A stretch of DNA of 64,000 nucleotides from positions 1-64,000 of the forward strand of contig DIWT01000021.1 in assembly GCA_002435745.1 (NCBI GenBank), in the 5' to 3' direction. Below are positions 33,193-41,729 of this stretch, piece by piece. Positions within the stretch are counted from its first letter, which is position 1; the number at the start of each line of letters is the position of its first letter. The translations under genes and the position numbers were made by a program. The stretch comes from a bacterium UBP15_UBA6099. Lineage in GTDB: Bacteria; UBP15; UBA6099. The notes below the pieces were generated by a model. It searched no databases. It worked only from the letters and a program-made list of their open reading frames with translations, and had not been told where the DNA came from.

Positions 33193-34197
33193 ATGACTGA
33201 AAACAATGGACGGGATGCGGCCGCCTCGTTGCCGGACGCAAGCGTTCATCAGGTGAACAAAGACCTTAAGGAACTCCGAAGAAAAGACAATAGGGAAATG
33301 CCCGCGCGCCAACGCATCAAGTATTTTTTATTGCGGGCGGCGGTTTTCGCTATGGGGAAAATAGCTTCCATAGCGCCGGAAAAGCTCACTTACCGCGTCT
33401 GTGTGAAACTCGCGTTGATAGCCGAAAAGCGGTTGCCCAGATTCCGCAAGCTGGCGCGGGAACACTTGGAGATAGCCTTCGGCGCGGAAAAATCGCCGGA
33501 GGAAATCGACGACATTCTCCATAGGACTTATATCAACTACGGCATGAATCTCGCCGAATTCTTCATGATTCCGCACAAAAGCAAGGAATGGATCGAGAAA
33601 AAGGTCAACTTCCACGACCCCGACTGGATTATCAGAACCCATCACCAACAGGGCAAAGGCATAGTGTCGCTGGCAGGGCATTTCGGGAGTTGGGAGCTTG
33701 TAGGCGCCCGGTTGGGCATTTACCATTACCCGATAGTCGCGGTCGTGCGCGCTCAGAAAGACGCTCTTTTCTCTAAATTCATGATGGAGACAAGAAACAA
33801 ATGGGGAAACGAATATATTTTCAGGGAGCGCGGCGTAAAAGAGGAATGTTTAAGGCAGTTGGATCAGAATAAAATCCTCGGATTGATGGCTGACCAGAAT
33901 TCGAACAGGGGCGTGTTCGTGAATTTTTTCGGCAGGGAAGCCTGCACCGCGACCGGCCCTTCGGAGATAGCCATGACCCGCGGGATTCCGGTCATTCCCG
34001 GATTCCCGGCGCGAAATCCCGATGGGACGATAACTCTGTATATCAAAGAGCCGATTCAGATGAGGAACACAGGAGACTGGCAAGCCGACATCGCGTATAA
34101 CACGCAACGGTGCAACGACGTTCTCGAAGCTTTCGCGCGGGAGTATCCTACCGAGTATTTTTGGTGGCACAAGAGATGGAAAAAGAAGAGACCGTAA
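33193..34197 (+). CDS. LpxL/HtrB-family lipid A biosynthesis acyltransferase
   Basis: Members of this family add a secondary acyl chain to Kdo2-lipid A or to related glycolipids at the inner membrane. The 334-residue product has a cytoplasmic N-terminus, a membrane-anchoring stretch (residues 45-70) and the catalytic HFGSWE (HxxxxE). It also has MADQNSNRGVFVNFFGREA and TATGPSEIAMTRGIPVIPGF, and ends YFWWHKRWKKKRP as in family members. The acyl chain and acceptor are not deducible. It supports a lipid A-containing outer membrane. It stands alone, with divergent glycan genes upstream. Confidence 0.92.
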   Translation: MTENNGRDAAASLPDASVHQVNKDLKELRRKDNREMPARQRIKYFLLRAAVFAMGKIASIAPEKLTYRVCVKLALIAEKRLPRFRKLAREHLEIAFGAEKSPEEIDDILHRTYINYGMNLAEFFMIPHKSKEWIEKKVNFHDPDWIIRTHHQQGKGIVSLAGHFGSWELVGARLGIYHYPIVAVVRAQKDALFSKFMMETRNKWGNEYIFRERGVKEECLRQLDQNKILGLMADQNSNRGVFVNFFGREACTATGPSEIAMTRGIPVIPGFPARNPDGTITLYIKEPIQMRNTGDWQADIAYNTQRCNDVLEAFAREYPTEYFWWHKRWKKKRP

Positions 34198-34246
34198 ATG
34201 ACGGCTGGTGGCCGAACCGAGACGTTTTAAAGGGGGGAACCGTTCT

Positions 34247-36145
34247 ATGACCGACAATTGCGGCTTCGACATCGAAAACCTTAAGGCGAGATATCCCGGC
34301 AAGTTCGTAAGTGAAAAGGAGATGTTCGGCCGAATCAACAGGGGCGACCGCATCTTCATCGGAACCGCTTGTGGAGAGCCTCAATATCTGGCGGGCGCTC
34401 TTATAAGGTTCGTAGACGAAAACCCCAAGGCGTTTTTCGACGCCGAAGTGTTTCAGGTATGGTCCCTCGGAATAGCCCCATACACGGACGAGAAATTCAA
34501 GTCCAACTTCAGACACAACTCTTTTTTTATTGGCGACACCACGAGGGACCGCGTCAATCAGGGAATGGCGGATTATACGCCGATATTTCTCTCTCAAGTT
34601 CCGGACCTGCTGAGGCGGAGGCTAACCACCATAGACGTGGCTATGGTGCAGGCCTCGCCGCCCGACGAACACGGATATATGAGCCTTGGGGTCAGCGTCG
34701 ATATTACAAAGGCGGCGTTCGAGAGCGCTCCTCTTCGAATTGTTCAGATAAACCCCAGAATGCCCCGTGTGCACGGCGACACCTTCATACACGCGCGGGA
34801 TGTCGATTTCATGGTGGCTCGCGATGAGCCGCTTCTGGAGTTCGATGCGAAAGTTCCCGACGACATAGCGGCAAGAATCGGCGACTACGTTTCCCGCATC
34901 GTTCAGGACGGAGACACCATTCAGGTCGGGTACGGCAGCGTTCCCAACGCGATAATGGCAGGCCTAAGCGGAAAGAAAGACCTTGGCGCTCACACCGAAC
35001 TTCTTACGGACGGCATGGCGATGCTGATGCGGGAAGGGGTCATCAACAACGCGAAAAAGACCGCTCACAGAGGAAAGACGGTCGCCTCGTTCTGCATGGG
35101 GCGCAGGGAAACTTACGAGTTCCTGCACGACAATCCCGGAATCGAGTTCAGGCCTATAGATTATGTGAATAACCCGATGGTTATCGCCCGCAACTCGAAC
35201 ATGACGGCAATAAACAGCGTGCTGGAGATAGACCTGACGGGGCAAGCAACCGGCGACTCGATAGGCAAGACTTTTTACAGCGGGATCGGAGGCAGCGCCG
35301 ACTTCATGAGAGGCGCGGTAATGGCCCCCGGCGGCAAAACAATAATCGTTCTTCAATCCACCGCCCGCGACGGCGAGGTGTCGCGCATAGTTCCTTTCCT
35401 TTCCGAGGGCGCGGGCGTCACTATCTGCCGGGGCGACGTTCACTATGTCGTCACCGAATATGGAATCGCATACATGCACGGCAAAAACATCAGGGAACGC
35501 GCGATGGCCCTGATCGCCATTGCCCATCCCGATTTCCGCGAGCCTCTCATCGAACAGGCAAAACAGAACAACCTCATATACAGAGATCAAGCGTATATAC
35601 CCGGAAAACCGGGAATATATCCGGAAGAGCTTGAAGTGGTCAGACGCACTAGCGGCGGCTTGGAGCTTCTGCTAAGGCCGGTCAAAATGAGCGACGAGTC
35701 GGCTTTAAAGGATTTCTTCTACTCGCTGTCCGACAAAAGCATGTTCAGGCGGTTCGTCTCACAACGCAAAGACATGCCGCACGAAAGGCTTCAGGAATTC
35801 GTCATAATAGACTACACAAAAGAGATGGTTATACTCGCCACCGTGCAGGAAGGCGAAAAAGAGAGAATTGTCGGCATGGGGCAATATTACATTTATGACA
35901 ACGCGCATACCGCCGAGGTGGCTTTCGCGGTAGATGACAAATGCCAGAACATGGGTATCGGAACAACGCTGCTGGATTATCTTAACCTGCTCGCGGCCCG
36001 GCAGGGCCTTTTGGGGCTGACCGCCGAAGCGCTCGCCGAGAACACCCCGATGATTCGCGTGTTCGAGAAAAATGGTTTCGAGATAATCAACCGGAATATG
36101 GGCGGGATGTGGGAACTGAAGAAGATTTTCAATCGGGTCGTGTAG
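34247..36145 (+). CDS. Acetyl-CoA hydrolase/transferase fused to a GNAT acetyltransferase domain
   Basis: The 632-residue protein joins two enzymes. Residues 1-445 are a family I CoA-transferase of the acetyl-CoA hydrolase or 4-hydroxybutyrate CoA-transferase type (QASPPDEHGYMSLGVSVD, QVGYGSVPNAI, SGIGGSADFMRGA, HYVVTEYGIAYMHGKN). Residues 465-625 are a GNAT domain (LLLRPVKMSDESALKDFFY, the acetyl-CoA loop CQNMGIGTTLLDYLNLLA, MIRVFEKNGFEI). The likely reaction is moving CoA between acetyl-CoA and a carboxylate. The GNAT part may acetylate a lysine, possibly for self-control; that is inference. Start ATG 34247 follows AGGGGGG; the frame's GTG 34208 does not. It converges on a radical SAM gene. 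Confidence 0.9.
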   Translation: MTDNCGFDIENLKARYPGKFVSEKEMFGRINRGDRIFIGTACGEPQYLAGALIRFVDENPKAFFDAEVFQVWSLGIAPYTDEKFKSNFRHNSFFIGDTTRDRVNQGMADYTPIFLSQVPDLLRRRLTTIDVAMVQASPPDEHGYMSLGVSVDITKAAFESAPLRIVQINPRMPRVHGDTFIHARDVDFMVARDEPLLEFDAKVPDDIAARIGDYVSRIVQDGDTIQVGYGSVPNAIMAGLSGKKDLGAHTELLTDGMAMLMREGVINNAKKTAHRGKTVASFCMGRRETYEFLHDNPGIEFRPIDYVNNPMVIARNSNMTAINSVLEIDLTGQATGDSIGKTFYSGIGGSADFMRGAVMAPGGKTIIVLQSTARDGEVSRIVPFLSEGAGVTICRGDVHYVVTEYGIAYMHGKNIRERAMALIAIAHPDFREPLIEQAKQNNLIYRDQAYIPGKPGIYPEELEVVRRTSGGLELLLRPVKMSDESALKDFFYSLSDKSMFRRFVSQRKDMPHERLQEFVIIDYTKEMVILATVQEGEKERIVGMGQYYIYDNAHTAEVAFAVDDKCQNMGIGTTLLDYLNLLAARQGLLGLTAEALAENTPMIRVFEKNGFEIINRNMGGMWELKKIFNRVV

Positions 36146-36207
36146 CCGAACAGCAAGTCATTATCCCGGTTTCCGTCGATGTTGTCAGCCTTTCTGCAAA
36201 TCCGAGG

Positions 36208-37572
36208 CTATTCCTGCGGCTCTTTGTGAGAAATCTTATTCCAAGCGTTAAGCTCCACCACCATGCTCTCTTTGATTTCTCTGAGTTCTTCATCGGAGAA
36301 ATCAGTAAAATTCACTAATATCTGCTCGCCCTGTTCTCCGAGAGAAAGAAGGAATTTTTCCATGTCGGGAATTTTTCCTTCGCGCATCGCGATATTGAAA
36401 AGTTCGGTTCCGGGGTATGGGGTGGCAAAGAAAATAACTTCGGGATTCAAGTCGCAGCTTTTGCAGAAATCTATGGTTTCGCGCACCGTCTCCCGTGTTT
36501 CTCCGGGCAGGCCAGCGATAAGCGAGCAGTCCGCCCATCCCATATATTTCTGAGTCAGTTTAATCGCGTTTCTCGCCTGTTCCACAGTCACTTGCTTCTT
36601 GATGTTTTTGAGTATGCGCGGGCTTCCTGATTCTATGCCATAGCCGAGCAGGACGCATCCCGCCTCGCGCATTCTTGCGATAAGCGGTTCCGTCATAAGG
36701 TTGGCGCGCCCGGCGCAACCCCATTCAATTCCCGCGTTCTCTCTCATCAGCAGGTCGCAGAAATCGAGCACGTTCTTTCTGTCGGTGATGAAGCAATCGT
36801 CCGTGAAATGGAAATATTTGACGTCGAAGCGCTCTTTGAGAGCCATGATTTCCTCAAAAATCCCTGCGGCCCGCCGCCGCCTGAATCCGGCCCCCATAAA
36901 GTCGTGATAACAGAAGATGCATTTATAGGCGCATCCCCTGCTTGGGGTGAGATTCATAGAGCGCGGAATATCCCCGCCGCCCGCGCCTCCATCGACCCAT
37001 TTATTCACGTTCACCGCGCCTATCGGGTTTCGGCAGTAAACATCCATCGGGAAAAGCTCCCATTTAGGAAATGGAAGCGAATCAAGGTCGGCGATGGGAG
37101 CGCGAAACTTATTGGCAACGACCGCGCCGTCCTCTCTCCTCCACAGCCCGGCAATGGAGGAGACATCTCCGCCCCGCTCAAGAGTGTTTGCCAATTCGAC
37201 AATCGTCTCTTCGCCCTCTCCCACGCAGAGAAAATCGACAGGCGTGTTGTTCATCATGACTTCGGGAGAGGAAGTCGCGCAGCTTCCGCCCATTATGACC
37301 GGCCTGTCGGGATGCGCCGCCTTAAGTTCAGAAACGATGCTCTTAATATTTTTGTAAACGGTTATTATTCCTCCGACGCCGGCAATGTCGTAGTCGGAGT
37401 TGTTGAAAAATTTCAGCCTGTCCTCGCGCGAGGGACGGAGAGCGTTCATGTCGTAAATCTCAACTTCATGGCCGGCTTGGGTCAAGGTTGCGGCCATGTA
37501 ACCCAAGCCGGACGGAAAACAGTTCGGAGCCGCCCATTCCCGAATCGTCGGATTGATGAAAAGAACCTTCAT
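36208..37572 (-). CDS. B12-binding-domain radical SAM protein
   Basis: The 454-residue protein has an N-terminal cobalamin-binding fold (KVLFINPTIREW, GLGYMAATLTQAGHEVEIYD, VIMGGSCATSSPEVMM) without a DxHxxG His, so cobalamin would bind base-off without a protein His ligand. A radical SAM core follows (LTPSRGCAYKCIFCYHDFMG, CxxxCxxC; YGIESGSPRILKNI). Family members methylate or rearrange unactivated carbons of lipids, cofactors and antibiotics. The start is 2 nt after the stop of a cytidylyltransferase gene on the same strand, so the pair is an operon. A role in modifying a surface sugar or lipid is plausible but unproven. Confidence 0.9.
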   Translation of the reverse strand: MKVLFINPTIREWAAPNCFPSGLGYMAATLTQAGHEVEIYDMNALRPSREDRLKFFNNSDYDIAGVGGIITVYKNIKSIVSELKAAHPDRPVIMGGSCATSSPEVMMNNTPVDFLCVGEGEETIVELANTLERGGDVSSIAGLWRREDGAVVANKFRAPIADLDSLPFPKWELFPMDVYCRNPIGAVNVNKWVDGGAGGGDIPRSMNLTPSRGCAYKCIFCYHDFMGAGFRRRRAAGIFEEIMALKERFDVKYFHFTDDCFITDRKNVLDFCDLLMRENAGIEWGCAGRANLMTEPLIARMREAGCVLLGYGIESGSPRILKNIKKQVTVEQARNAIKLTQKYMGWADCSLIAGLPGETRETVRETIDFCKSCDLNPEVIFFATPYPGTELFNIAMREGKIPDMEKFLLSLGEQGEQILVNFTDFSDEELREIKESMVVELNAWNKISHKEPQE

Positions 37573-37574
37573 CG

Positions 37575-38297
37575 TTATTTGTTCCTCGCGTCCCGGTCGC
37601 TCATCATCTTCAGGAGAATCTCTGCTGCGGCCACGTCGTCGGGATGGTCAACCTCAATCCCGAACATCCTGTCCTGAATCACGTGGCCGATTCTTTCCCC
37701 AAGATACTTGTACGCGCCCGAAAGCCCTTCTGTTTTTTCCAGAGTTTCCATGCGCAGAGAGATGACCGCGCCGTCCGGCAGATAGTAATCAGGAAGGTCC
37801 TGCTGCCTGTAGAACTTGCATTCGTTGACTAGCTTGAGCGCAGGCCCGTCAAGCTTGAACATCCATTCCGGGCGCTGGTTCACCTTGAAGCATGACAGCG
37901 TGGATGTCAGGGATGGGTCGTCAATCAATTTCTGAATCGTCTCGTCGATAAGCCCGTCCCGCCTGTAAGCTACATTGGCAAGGAGCATGGTCACGATGTC
38001 CGCGCGCCAGCCGTCTCTCTGTGCGAGCGTCCGGGCGACATGTCTTAATGTGTCTTCAATCGCCGCGGTGTCGCCTGATATCTCGGCCGGGCGCATTATG
38101 ACGTCCACCCCTTCGGCCTTTGCGACGGCTGCTATCTTCTCGTCGTCCGTCGAGCACACAAGCCTGTCGATAAGCTTGGACGCTTTGGCGTGCGTGAAAG
38201 TGTGAGCGATGAGAGGTTTGCCGAAAATCGGCATTATGTTCTTGCCGGGAAGCCTTTTGCTGCCTCCCCTCGCCGGGACCACGCATAAAATATTCAT
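37575..38297 (-). CDS. Acylneuraminate cytidylyltransferase family protein
   Basis: The 240-residue enzyme activates a sugar acid with CTP. The N-terminus VVPARGGSKRLPGKNIMPI is the nucleotide-binding signature of CMP-sialate, CMP-pseudaminate, CMP-legionaminate and CMP-Kdo synthetases. GKPLIAHTF and STDDEKIAAVA follow, and FGIEVDHPDDVAAAEILL ends the domain, as in NeuA and PseF proteins. A generic NeuA/PseF-type sugar is more likely than Kdo because of the RxGSKRxPxKN form. No synthase (NeuB/PseI) is in the window, so the sugar is made elsewhere. It has its own promoter and precedes the B12 radical SAM gene. Confidence 0.88.
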   Translation of the reverse strand: MNILCVVPARGGSKRLPGKNIMPIFGKPLIAHTFTHAKASKLIDRLVCSTDDEKIAAVAKAEGVDVIMRPAEISGDTAAIEDTLRHVARTLAQRDGWRADIVTMLLANVAYRRDGLIDETIQKLIDDPSLTSTLSCFKVNQRPEWMFKLDGPALKLVNECKFYRQQDLPDYYLPDGAVISLRMETLEKTEGLSGAYKYLGERIGHVIQDRMFGIEVDHPDDVAAAEILLKMMSDRDARNK

Positions 38298-38327
38298 CGT
38301 ATTCTCCGAAAGTTCAGACTATCAAAA

Positions 38328-38356
38328 GTTATAGGATAAGAGGAGAAATAGTTCAA
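38328..38356 (-). promoter_or_regulatory. Promoter of the cytidylyltransferase/radical SAM operon
   Basis: On the minus strand TTGAAC (38351-38356) and TATAAC (38328-38333) are separated by 17 nt. The transcript would start about 25 nt upstream of the ATG at 38297. Confidence 0.55.
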
Positions 38357-38455
38357 CTTGTATTCATAACGCAGCGCAACTGGAATCTGGCGGCAGGGGG
38401 CTGATGCGCATTGACTTTGTTTTCGAAGGGCAGCTTGACGACTGCCGCCTCATTT

Positions 38456-40735
38456 TCAGTCGTCGTAATCGTCGGAAATCTCTTCCTTTTCGTCTTGTTT
38501 GATAGATTTTAGAACGCTTTTCTCATAAGAGCCGAGTTCTTCGATATCTTCAATGTCCTCTGTGTCGAGGTGAAAATTCGGGTCTCCGGTGGCTCGGGCG
38601 TGTTCGAGCATGTTGATTGCAATGTTGGTAATGTGGCTGTTCACTCCGCGCAGGTTGCCGAGGATGTCGAGGTGTATCTGGCTGGTTCTGGATGTGTCGT
38701 CGTCCTGAGAGCAGAGGCGCTCGAGATGCGCCATCTGGAGGTTTTTATAATATCTGATAAGTCGTTGTTTATCTCTGACGATTTCCTCGGCCGCTTTAAG
38801 GTCGTTGTTCCGGAACGCTTCCATCGCGCGCTCGAAGTTCTCTCCTACAAGCCCGTGGAATCTATTAAGCTCTTTCCAGCCTTCTTCGCTGAAATAGAGT
38901 TTGTGTTCGACCAGTTGGGATATCTGCGGCATGATATTTTTGGAAATGATATCGCCGATTTTTTCAAGTTCGTCCGCGTGGAAGAACATCTCAATGCGCC
39001 GTTTCGACTGGGTCTCGGAGGATTTTCGCTGCGCCAGTTGTGTGAAATATTCCTTGATGGACACTTCGAGGATGTCCACCTTTTCGTCCACTTCGATAGC
39101 CTGATCCACGAACTCGATGTTGCGCTCCCTGAAGGCGGTCATGATGTCGTCTATCATGCGCTGAGTGTGTTTGAACATGCGGAGCAGTTCTCTGCGGGCC
39201 TGTCGAAGAGCCAGCTCGGGGATGTCCAACAGGAACGGGTCGAGGTATTTCGGGCCGAACTTCTTCTGCGGAGGCATTTTTTCTTCGGGGTAAATCATAT
39301 AGATAATGCGCTCAATCTGGCGGGTGAACGGCAGAAACATGAGAGCCATTATGACGTTAAAGATAGTATGCGCGTTTGCGACCTGACGAGGAAGGAAGTC
39401 GGGGTTGTTCACTGTCTCGAGTGTGGCGGTAGTGGTCCAGATGGAAATGCTCTGCACCAACATGGCCAGATGTTTGATAAAGAAGAAGAAAATGATGACG
39501 CCGAGAATCTTGAATGAGTAGTGGGCTATCGCAACGCGCTTGGCTTCTCTCGAAGATGTTCCGATGGTGGCGAGAGCGGCAGTCACGCAAGTTCCGATAT
39601 TCGCGCCGAAAATCAAAGGGATAGCCGCGTTCATGGTGATAAGCCCCTGTGAAGACAGAGCTACCACAAGACTTGTCGTCGCGCTGCTGCTCTGCACAAT
39701 CGAAGTGAAAATTGTCGAAGCAAGCAAGGCGATAAACGGATTTTCCGTCTTTGCCATCATCTCAACAAAAGGCGGGAACTCGCGCAACGGGCTCATAACG
39801 TCGCCCATGACTTTTAGTCCGAAAAACAGTATGCCGAAGCCTAGAACTACTTTTCCGAGATAGAGGATATTGTCTTTTTTTCCGGCCACCAGTTGAAGGA
39901 TGAAGCCTGCTCCGATGAACATCAAAGCATAATCAGTCAGTTTGAAAGCCACTATCTGGGCGGTTATTGTTGTTCCGATGTCTGCGCCGAGAATGACGCC
40001 AATTGCTTGGCGCAAGCTCATCAGTCCTGCGTTTGTGAAACCCACCAGCATAACAGTTGTGGCGCTTGAGCTTTGGATTATTGCCGTTACGACCATTCCG
40101 ACGACCAAGCCGTATACGCGGTGTTTGGTAAGCGCGCCGAGGATGGTTTTCATCTGGTCGCCTGCCCAGTCCCGCAGTCCGTTTCCCATCATGTCCATTC
40201 CGAAAAGGAAAAGGCCGAGTCCGCCAAGCAGTCCTGTTACAAGGAAAAACACCCAATTTTTGTTTTTTCCGGGAAGCTTGAAAAAAACCGCCGTTTCTTC
40301 GCCGTCGCCCGCTACGGAGGCCTCGATGATATATTTTCCATCTTTTTCCCCAAGAACTATGTCCGCTGAGGCCAAACCTTTTGAATTCGTTTCAATTTCA
40401 GTATGAGAAAGAGATGTTCCTTCTCCTTTTGCAGGGTCCTCAATGATTCTGAAACGTATGGTTATTCCTTGGACAGGATGACCGTCTTCCATAGCCATGA
40501 CGGTCAGAGGTATCGGCGCTTTTTGTCCCGCTATGACAAATTGACCGTCGCCCCTGAATTTTGTGAGAGTGATTTGAGACCCTGTCCGCTCGATTATCGA
40601 CTGCGAGCCGTTTGTTCCGATTTTCTGCTCGGCAAGCAGGGTGGATATCTTGGGAGCCGCCATCATCATCAGCATCATGAGCGTGAATAGAAGGTACAAA
40701 CGCTTATGAAATGTTTTGTCGGATAATATGTTCAT
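38456..40735 (-). CDS. Na/Pi cotransporter family protein with extra N-terminal Ig-like domain and PhoU-like tail
   Basis: The 759-residue protein has a signal-anchor helix (residues about 15-35). An extracytoplasmic beta domain covers about 50-165 (ITIRFRIIEDPAKGEGTSLS, ADIVLGEKDGKYIIEASV) that resembles bacterial Ig-like repeats. A Na/Pi cotransporter core follows with two inverted QSSSATT signatures (AIIQSSSATTVM and SIVQSSSATTSL) and GADIGTTITAQ. From residue 525 on come PhoU-like helices. Transporter plus PhoU helices is common; the folded domain before the first pore repeat is not. I choose ATG 40735 (AAGGAAAG in front) over GTG 40759. The tail is strongly acidic. Confidence 0.9.
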   Translation of the reverse strand: MNILSDKTFHKRLYLLFTLMMLMMMAAPKISTLLAEQKIGTNGSQSIIERTGSQITLTKFRGDGQFVIAGQKAPIPLTVMAMEDGHPVQGITIRFRIIEDPAKGEGTSLSHTEIETNSKGLASADIVLGEKDGKYIIEASVAGDGEETAVFFKLPGKNKNWVFFLVTGLLGGLGLFLFGMDMMGNGLRDWAGDQMKTILGALTKHRVYGLVVGMVVTAIIQSSSATTVMLVGFTNAGLMSLRQAIGVILGADIGTTITAQIVAFKLTDYALMFIGAGFILQLVAGKKDNILYLGKVVLGFGILFFGLKVMGDVMSPLREFPPFVEMMAKTENPFIALLASTIFTSIVQSSSATTSLVVALSSQGLITMNAAIPLIFGANIGTCVTAALATIGTSSREAKRVAIAHYSFKILGVIIFFFFIKHLAMLVQSISIWTTTATLETVNNPDFLPRQVANAHTIFNVIMALMFLPFTRQIERIIYMIYPEEKMPPQKKFGPKYLDPFLLDIPELALRQARRELLRMFKHTQRMIDDIMTAFRERNIEFVDQAIEVDEKVDILEVSIKEYFTQLAQRKSSETQSKRRIEMFFHADELEKIGDIISKNIMPQISQLVEHKLYFSEEGWKELNRFHGLVGENFERAMEAFRNNDLKAAEEIVRDKQRLIRYYKNLQMAHLERLCSQDDDTSRTSQIHLDILGNLRGVNSHITNIAINMLEHARATGDPNFHLDTEDIEDIEELGSYEKSVLKSIKQDEKEEISDDYDD

Positions 40736-40795
40736 TTGTCTTTCCTTGTGTAAGTTCACCCCTTCGGTTGTCCGCCGGGGACAACCGACCGGATG

Positions 40796-40801
40796 ATTAT
40801 A
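40796..40801 (-). promoter_or_regulatory. -10 box for the Na/Pi cotransporter gene
   Basis: Perfect TATAAT on the minus strand, about 60 nt upstream of the ATG at 40735. The -35 region is A/T-rich without a clear hexamer. Confidence 0.4.
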
Positions 40802-41049
40802 TGTAACGCATTGAAAAAATTTTAGGGCTTTGCGCTAAAAAAACAAGGCTGTTTATTGAAAATTTAGCGATTTTCAAATCCCGGGAGAAAATTTCGTCGG
40901 ATATCGTCTGGGCTTAAAATGTGCCGATTGGGAAATTTTATGATACAAATCCTTTTCACTCGAACATTTAACATAATTCGTTTCATCCCATAACGATTCT
41001 TAAAAAAACAGGCGCGAAGAGCGAGGCAGATATATTAATCTCAAGGCTG

Positions 41050-41080
41050 TTGACTTTTCAGAATAATGAATCATTATAGT
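41050..41080 (+). promoter_or_regulatory. speD promoter
   Basis: TTGACT (41050-41055) and TATAGT (41075-41080) with 19-nt spacing, or TACAAT at 41082-41087 as an alternative -10. A leader of about 60 nt carries AAGGGGGG at 41130-41137 before the ATG at 41149. Confidence 0.55.
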
Positions 41081-41148
41081 ATACAATAGTGTCGCTTGGT
41101 CATGCTCAAAAATGGCCAAATATAGTGTAAAGGGGGGATTTTTATAAG

Positions 41149-41586
41149 ATGTACGGACCTCACCTGATTCTCGAAGGTTACGAAGCGCCTAAAAAGCGCC
41201 TCGGAAACGTCGGGCATATATACGCAATGCTCGACAAATTCCCCGAAGTTATAGGCATGACGAAAATTATGCCTCCCCACGTGCAGAAATACCTAGGAGC
41301 CGGCGACCCAGTATGGGGAGTGTCCGGGTTTGTCATCATCGCTGAAAGCCACATTGCGGTGCATACGTATCCGGAAAAGAACTTTTTTGTGCTGGATGTT
41401 TTTTCCTGCAAGGATTTCGACGAGTTGAAAGCCGTCGATTTCGTGGTCAAGCAGCTAAGCCCGCTGAGGTATGAGCACAAACTGCTTTCACGTGGAGAGG
41501 ATTATCCTAAAGATATAGTTGAATCGCGTTCGATAGTTTGCGGAGACAGGAACAGGTTTCAAAGAGCGGCCGGAAGGCCGGGTTGA
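41149..41586 (+). CDS. speD: S-adenosylmethionine decarboxylase proenzyme
   Basis: SpeD makes decarboxylated S-adenosylmethionine, the aminopropyl donor for spermidine. The 145-residue proenzyme is of the short prokaryotic class. The self-cleavage site is in IAESHIAVHTYPE: cleavage before Ser67 turns that Ser into the pyruvoyl group. The catalytic His (His72) and Cys (Cys87, VFSCKDFD) are present. A long Arg/Gly tail follows the usual end. The gene has its own promoter and a strong terminator, so it can be expressed alone. Spermidine synthase is not in this window, but a ureohydrolase is next. Confidence 0.95.
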   Translation: MYGPHLILEGYEAPKKRLGNVGHIYAMLDKFPEVIGMTKIMPPHVQKYLGAGDPVWGVSGFVIIAESHIAVHTYPEKNFFVLDVFSCKDFDELKAVDFVVKQLSPLRYEHKLLSRGEDYPKDIVESRSIVCGDRNRFQRAAGRPG

Positions 41587-41612
41587 CTTTGAGGCCGGAA
41601 ACATGAATTTTT

Positions 41613-41652
41613 GCGGCGGCTCCGACGACAATGGAGCCGCCGCTTATTTTTA
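41613..41652 (+). terminator. Rho-independent terminator after speD
   Basis: Perfect 11-bp stem GCGGCGGCTCC (41613-41623) with GGAGCCGCCGC (41633-41643), a 9-nt loop, then TTATTTTTA. Confidence 0.85.
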
Positions 41653-41729
41653 CCGGCAATGCGGAATTGACGCAAGCTTGATTATTAGCGATGGAGCAAT
41701 GAAGAAAGTTGTGATTTCGGGAGGACATA

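Larger units (their letters stand above)
40736..41148. other. AT-rich divergent intergenic region
   Basis: About 410 nt separate the transporter from speD. Apart from the promoter elements listed here, I see an imperfect hairpin built on GAAAAT and ATTTTC around 40858-40877. I see no ORF or RNA gene that I can support. It is clearly more AT-rich than the genes beside it. Confidence 0.6.

Noticed and set aside
38389..38449. Inverted repeat GGCGGCAG / CTGCCGCC after the transporter gene
   Set aside because: The loop is about 45 nt and there is no T-run, so a terminator is not supported.
38570..39517. Plus-strand frame opposite the Na/Pi cotransporter tail
   Set aside because: Antisense to the PhoU-like helices; no start site or recognisable domain.
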